A stretch of DNA of 47,978 bases, taken from NCBI GenBank assembly GCA_900313905.1, contig OMTG01000168.1, positions 1 to 47,978 on the forward strand. Direction: 5' to 3'. Below, piece after piece: positions 44,423 through 47,978 of this stretch. The position numbers and the translations under genes were made by a program. The notes beneath the pieces are model-generated. The model saw nothing but the letters and a program-made list of their open reading frames with translations. It did not search any database and was not told the origin of the DNA. Source of the stretch: an uncultured Actinomycetes bacterium (lineage in GTDB: Bacteria > Actinomycetota > Coriobacteriia > Coriobacteriales > Atopobiaceae). Numbering within the stretch: position 1 is the stretch's first letter; every line of letters begins with the position of its first letter.

Positions 44423-44428
44423 TATAAT
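44423..44428 (+). promoter_or_regulatory. nagB -10 box
   Basis: Exact TATAAT 67 bases before the start. No good -35 is visible at 16-18 bases, which suggests activator help. A 7-bp hairpin (GCAGGGC/GCCCTGC, 44445-44462) lies in the leader. Confidence 0.55.
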
Positions 44429-44495
44429 CATCGCTGAGAAGGAAGCAGGGCCGGCGCCCTGCAGACGGCTGGAACCATAAGAGAAAGGCTGTGCC

Positions 44496-45230
44496 ATGAG
44501 AATCGTGCGCTGCAAGGACTACAACGATATGAGCCGCAAGGCTGCCAACATCATCTCCGCCCAGGTGATCCTGAACCCGAGGAGCGTGCTCGGCCTTGCC
44601 ACCGGCACGACGCCAATCGGTGCCTACCAGCAGCTCATCAAGTGGTATGAGAAGGGCGATGTGGACTTCGCGCAGGTCCATACCTACAACCTGGACGAGT
44701 ACCGTGGGCTCACGCATGAGGACCCGCAGTCCTACCATTACTTCATGAAGAAGAACTTCTTCGACGGCATCAACATCGACCTCGCGAACACCCATGTGCC
44801 GGATGGCTCCGACCTCGATATCGAGCACGCCTGCTCGACCTACGACAAGATGGTGGCTGACGCCGGCTTCTGCGACCTCCAGCTCCTCGGCATTGGCAAC
44901 AATGGTCACATCGGCTTCAACGAGCCGGATGAGGTCTTCAGCAAGGGCACGCATTGCGTCGATCTGACCGAGTCCACGATCAAGGCCAACTCCCGCCTCT
45001 TCGAGTCCGAGGACCAGGTGCCGCGCCAGGCCTACACGATGGGCGTCCAGACCATCATGCATGCCCGCTCGATCCTCGTCGTCGCCAACGGCCCGAAGAA
45101 GGCCCAGGCGGTCTACGATATGATCTACGGCCCGGTCACCCCGAAGGTGCCTGCCTCCATCCTGCAGCTCCACACCAACTGCACGGTCGTGGCAGACGAG
45201 GAGGCACTCGCCCTCTGCCCGAAGGAGTAG
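44496..45230 (+). CDS. nagB: glucosamine-6-phosphate deaminase
   Basis: Converts glucosamine-6-phosphate to fructose-6-phosphate and ammonia, linking amino-sugar use and cell-wall precursor recycling to glycolysis. 244 residues. TGTTPIGAY is the phosphate loop, Asp67 in NLDEYRGL the base, GIGNNGHIGFNEP (132-144) carries His138 and Glu143; Asn136 replaces the Asp of the E. coli enzyme, as in Bacillus NagB. ATG 44496 with GAGAAAGG upstream. Stands alone between terminators with its own regulatory region. Confidence 0.96.
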   Translation: MRIVRCKDYNDMSRKAANIISAQVILNPRSVLGLATGTTPIGAYQQLIKWYEKGDVDFAQVHTYNLDEYRGLTHEDPQSYHYFMKKNFFDGINIDLANTHVPDGSDLDIEHACSTYDKMVADAGFCDLQLLGIGNNGHIGFNEPDEVFSKGTHCVDLTESTIKANSRLFESEDQVPRQAYTMGVQTIMHARSILVVANGPKKAQAVYDMIYGPVTPKVPASILQLHTNCTVVADEEALALCPKE

Positions 45231-45256
45231 AGCACTCCATCCCATAGAGACATGAA

Positions 45257-45290
45257 GATGCCCCGGAGCGTATGCACGCTCCGGGGCATC
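45257..45290. terminator. perfect hairpin between convergent nagB and pepP
   Basis: GATGCCCCGGAGCGT (45257-45271) and ACGCTCCGGGGCATC (45276-45290), perfect 15 bp, loop ATGC. No T-run, but placed to serve both strands. Confidence 0.75.
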
Positions 45291-45319
45291 CTGCGTTCAG
45301 CGGCTCTTCTTGCTGCGCC

Positions 45320-46396
45320 TTAGAGGTCGACGATCTCGATGTCGCGCGGATAGGAGTTCAGGACCTCGCAGCCATCCTCTGTCACGATGACCAGATCCTC
45401 GATGCGGACGCCGATCTTGCCCGGGATGTAGATGCCCGGCTCGATCGAGAAGCACTGGCCGACCTGCACCGGCTCGTCGTGGGTCGCAGAGACATCTCCC
45501 GGCTCATGGTCGTTGAGGCCAATCTGATGGCCAAGGCGATGCGTGAAGTACTCGCCGAAACCGGCGTCGGAGATTACCTTGCGGGCCGTGAGGTCGAGCT
45601 CGGCGAAGGTGACGCCCGGGCGGATCTTTGCCTCGGCGGCCTGGTTGGCCTTGCGGACCGTCTCGTAGACGAGGCGCTGCTCGTCGGTCGGCTCTGCCGT
45701 GAAGAAGGTGCGGGTCATGTCGGAGCAGTAGGCATCCTTCTTGCAGCCTACATCGAAGAGCACCATGTCGCCCGGATTGAGGACGGTGTCATCCGGCTCA
45801 TGATGGGGATCTGCGGCATTGGCCCCGAAGCTCACGATCGGGGTGAAGGAGTGGTCCTCGGCACCGAGCGAGCGGTACTCGCCAAGCAGGCGCTCCGCGA
45901 TGCTGCGCTCGGTCACGCCAGCCTTGATCTGGGCTTTGAGCCAGCCCATGGCCTCGTCGTTCACACGCGATGCCTCGCGCATGAGCTGCTGCTCCTCGGG
46001 GCTCTTGATGGAGCGGGCGTCATCCACGGCCTTGGAGGCGAGGATGAAGGAGGGAGCAGCCTTGCCATCGATCAGGGGCAGCACCCAGCGGGCGGGGAAG
46101 CTCTTATCGAGGCCGAGGATAGCGGTGTGGTCGATGTGCTCTGTGAGGGCGGGAAGCGGGTCCTCGGTGTCGTCGTGGATCACGACATCAGGGCAGAAGG
46201 GCGTGGCATCCGGGAAGAGCCGGTTCGCGAAGAGCACGGTCTCATCCGTGCTGACGAAGAGCGCGAAGAAGCGCTCGTAGGGCTCGGTGTAGTAGCCCGT
46301 CAGATAGAAGATGGACATGGGGTCTGAGATGATGGCCTGATGGCAGCCCTCTTTCTCGAGGTTCGCCAGCACCTGGGCAATGCGTTCCTGATGCAT
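45320..46396 (-). CDS. M24-family Xaa-Pro aminopeptidase
   Basis: Cytoplasmic metallopeptidase of the PepP/PepQ type, cleaving next to proline. 358 residues: N-terminal creatinase-like domain (ISDPMSIFYLTGYYTEP) and pita-bread domain with ligands Asp215, Asp226, His290, Glu319 and Glu333; His286 and His297 match the accessory histidines. ATG 46396 follows AAGGAG at about 9 bases. Aminopeptidase versus Xaa-Pro dipeptidase is not settled by sequence alone. Confidence 0.93.
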   Translation of the reverse strand: MHQERIAQVLANLEKEGCHQAIISDPMSIFYLTGYYTEPYERFFALFVSTDETVLFANRLFPDATPFCPDVVIHDDTEDPLPALTEHIDHTAILGLDKSFPARWVLPLIDGKAAPSFILASKAVDDARSIKSPEEQQLMREASRVNDEAMGWLKAQIKAGVTERSIAERLLGEYRSLGAEDHSFTPIVSFGANAADPHHEPDDTVLNPGDMVLFDVGCKKDAYCSDMTRTFFTAEPTDEQRLVYETVRKANQAAEAKIRPGVTFAELDLTARKVISDAGFGEYFTHRLGHQIGLNDHEPGDVSATHDEPVQVGQCFSIEPGIYIPGKIGVRIEDLVIVTEDGCEVLNSYPRDIEIVDL

Positions 46397-46608
46397 AGAT
46401 GCGCTCCTTCATGCGTATGGTGTGCTCTTGCTGAAACCACAGCGAGTGTACACCACTCCTGTGCACGCAGGGTGTCCGATAGGGCCTCGCGTCCACCAGC
46501 ACTTCTTCACACTTTCGTCAAGACTCAATATGAAGGAATTGTGGACAGGTGTAAGATAGCTGACTGCTTGATTTTTGAACAGCCGTACAGAAACTTCGGA
46601 GGCACTGC

Positions 46609-46899
46609 ATGGATATCGATATGCCATCCGTCAACCGCGTCGATGAGATCCGCGACAAGCTCAAGACCCTCGAGGGCCAGAGGATCAAGATCCGCGCCAA
46701 CATGGGCCGCTCCCGCATCGTGGAGGGCACCGGCACCCTCGTGCAGGTGCACCCCTCGCTCTTCGTCGTCGAGATCGAGGAGCGCCGTGGCCGCAAGAAC
46801 CGCCAGTCCTACCAGTACGTCGACGTGCTGACGGGCGGCGTCGAGGTGTTCGATGCGGATACCGGCGAGCGCCTCTTTGACTACGTCGCGGAGGAATAG
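46609..46899 (+). CDS. veg: Veg family protein
   Basis: Small conserved protein (96 residues; Bacillus Veg about 86) that in Bacillus stimulates biofilm formation. VDEIRDKLKTLEGQRIKIRA and GRSRIVEGTGTLVQVHPSLF are the family core; an SH3-like barrel is expected. ATG 46609 with GGAGG six bases upstream; ATG 46621 is possible. Neighbour of ispE as in many Gram-positives, but separated from it here by a terminator. Confidence 0.93.
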   Translation: MDIDMPSVNRVDEIRDKLKTLEGQRIKIRANMGRSRIVEGTGTLVQVHPSLFVVEIEERRGRKNRQSYQYVDVLTGGVEVFDADTGERLFDYVAEE

Positions 46900-46951
46900 C
46901 ACCTAAGACGCGCTGCATCCCCTAATATGGATGCAGCAATGGCCCAGCCCC

Positions 46952-46987
46952 TGCCCCGGTGGCGCCAACGCGCTGCTGGGGCATTTT
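46952..46987 (+). terminator. terminator between veg and ispE
   Basis: TGCCCCGGTGGCGC (46952-46965) pairs with GCGCTGCTGGGGCA (46970-46983), 14 pairs with three G-T, loop CAAC, then TTTT. Confidence 0.75.
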
Positions 46988-47033
46988 GCTGCCGTTGCAG
47001 AAAGCATGAGCGGCAAGCGGAGAGGAAGATCCT

Positions 47034-47906
47034 ATGGGTGCCCTTGTGGTGCAAGCGCCAGCAAAGGTCAATCTCTATCTCGGCGTCCATGCGGAGCGCG
47101 ACGGGAGAGGCTACCACAGGGTCGACTCCGTGATGGCGGCAACGGATTTCGGCGACGAGGTCACGCTCGAAGAGGCAGATTGCCTGAGCGTCACCTGCGA
47201 GCCGGCAATCGCCGCCCCAGAAGAGCGTACGACGACCTACAAGGCTCTGGAAGCGCTGGGCCAGGCATTCGGCCACAAGGCCTCCTTTGCGGTCCATATA
47301 GCCCGCCACATCCCCGAGAGGAGCGGTCTCGGCGGCTCCTCCACCGATGCGGGGGCGGCGCTCAGGGGTGCCTGCCGCATCTGGAGGATCGATCCCAAAG
47401 ACGATCGGGTGGCAGCGGTTGCCCGCAGGATCGGCGCCGATGTGGCCTTCTTCCTGGACCCTGAGGTGAGCTATCTTGCCGGGGCAGGGGATGCGCTCGA
47501 AGAGCAGTTCCCGACGCCCGAGCTCCATCTTGCAATCGTGCGTGCGCAGGTCAGAGGATCGAATGCGGCAGAGGCCTACGCTGCCTTCGATGCCGCTCCC
47601 ACAGAGCCGGCACCGCTTGCGCCCTATCTGGAGGCCCTGCGCAGGAAGGATTCGCGTTTCCTTGCGGAGCATGCGACGAACAATCTTGCCCCTGCGGCGA
47701 TCGCGCTCACGCCTGAGCTCGCCGAGGTCGTCTCGTGGCTCAAGGGGCGTCCTGGCGCCCTCAATGCTCTCGTCAGCGGCTCGGGTGCCTGCTGCTATGC
47801 TCTCTGCGAGAGCGCCGATGCAGCTGCATCGATTGTGCAGGATGTGAAAGATTTCAGAAACTGGTGGGCAATTTCTTCAAAAGTGGTCGACGCGAGCCAG
47901 ATTTAA
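47034..47906 (+). CDS. ispE: 4-diphosphocytidyl-2-C-methyl-D-erythritol kinase
   Basis: GHMP kinase of the non-mevalonate isoprenoid pathway. 290 residues. QAPAKVNLYLGV (Lys11) is motif 1, ERSGLGGSSTDAGA the ATP loop, with Asp of STDAG as the probable base, and VSGSGACCYAL motif 3. ATG 47034 follows GAGAGGAAG. Complete within the window. A palindrome TGGTA-AAG-TACCA (47907-47919) follows the stop. Confidence 0.95.
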   Translation: MGALVVQAPAKVNLYLGVHAERDGRGYHRVDSVMAATDFGDEVTLEEADCLSVTCEPAIAAPEERTTTYKALEALGQAFGHKASFAVHIARHIPERSGLGGSSTDAGAALRGACRIWRIDPKDDRVAAVARRIGADVAFFLDPEVSYLAGAGDALEEQFPTPELHLAIVRAQVRGSNAAEAYAAFDAAPTEPAPLAPYLEALRRKDSRFLAEHATNNLAPAAIALTPELAEVVSWLKGRPGALNALVSGSGACCYALCESADAAASIVQDVKDFRNWWAISSKVVDASQI

Positions 47907-47928
47907 TGGTAAAGTACCACTCTGCTAA

Positions 47929-47978
47929 CGGGTTGTGGCTCAGCTTGGTAGAGCGCTCGGTTCGGGAGCTAGGGAACG
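47929..47978 (+). tRNA. tRNA-Pro(CGG), 5' part only
   Basis: Acceptor CGGGTTG (C at position 1 is typical of tRNA-Pro), TG, D-arm GCTCAGCTTGGTAGAGC, then loop TTCGGGA with anticodon CGG. The window ends before the T-arm. The anticodon stem CTCGG against GCTAG has two mismatches as written, so this could be a degenerate copy or contain a sequence error. Confidence 0.6.

Noticed and set aside
1-47978. CRISPR array, insertion sequence, rRNA or known riboswitch
   Set aside because: No regularly spaced repeats, transposase, rRNA sequence or recognisable T-box/riboswitch motif was seen on either strand.

Overview
The window looks like chromosome from a GC-rich, Gram-positive anaerobe of the Coriobacteriia, most likely an Atopobiaceae/Olsenella-type organism. 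That placement rests on gene content (a sortase-assembled pilus locus, a full ADP-glucose glycogen operon including GlgD, CstA, a veg-ispE pair, and a MurE that lacks the diaminopimelate motif) and on base composition. It is inference; no 16S or other marker gene is present.

Layout. 277-10137 (+) is a pilus operon: LPXTG major pilin, class C sortase, minor pilin without an LPXTG motif, a sortase-fold protein that appears to have lost its catalytic residues, a ~1650-residue LPETG adhesin, and a signal peptidase I. nth (-) converges on it. 11068-23187 (+) is the glycogen block: glgB (with a histone-like basic tail), glgP, glgC, glgD, glgA, then a GH13 amylase/pullulanase fused to a GH77 4-alpha-glucanotransferase. 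mfd, a DivIC/FtsB-like division protein, and a Ppx/GppA phosphatase follow, then tRNA-Leu(TAA).

29256-31995 (+) is the most unusual part. One uninterrupted reading frame joins a GntR winged helix and a UTRA ligand domain to a transketolase N-terminal half, and it overlaps the gene for the transketolase C-terminal half by 8 bp. This is a MocR-like arrangement, regulator plus enzyme, but with a thiamine-diphosphate enzyme.

32073-34498 is a small accessory region: two tandem paralogous mini-genes with identical TTG-start sequences (the second cut by a stop), a decayed frame, and a minus-strand cassette of an XRE/S24-like regulator, a DUF3467-like protein, a gene split by an in-frame TAA, and a DUF2283-like protein. 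It ends at tRNA-Glu(TTC). Two translationally coupled TPR-like paralogues (-), an AT-rich leader with cstA (+), and an iron alcohol dehydrogenase (+) follow.

The rest is housekeeping: murE (-, possibly leaderless), tRNA-Val(TAC), rph-rdgB (+), nagB (+, with two direct-repeat operator candidates upstream), an Xaa-Pro peptidase (-), veg and ispE (+), and the 5' half of a probable tRNA-Pro at the right edge.

Together the genes describe surface attachment, storage and remobilisation of glucose polymer, and carbon-limitation functions (CstA, NagB, transketolase-like pair). Many operons end in clear hairpins, which fixes most transcript boundaries.
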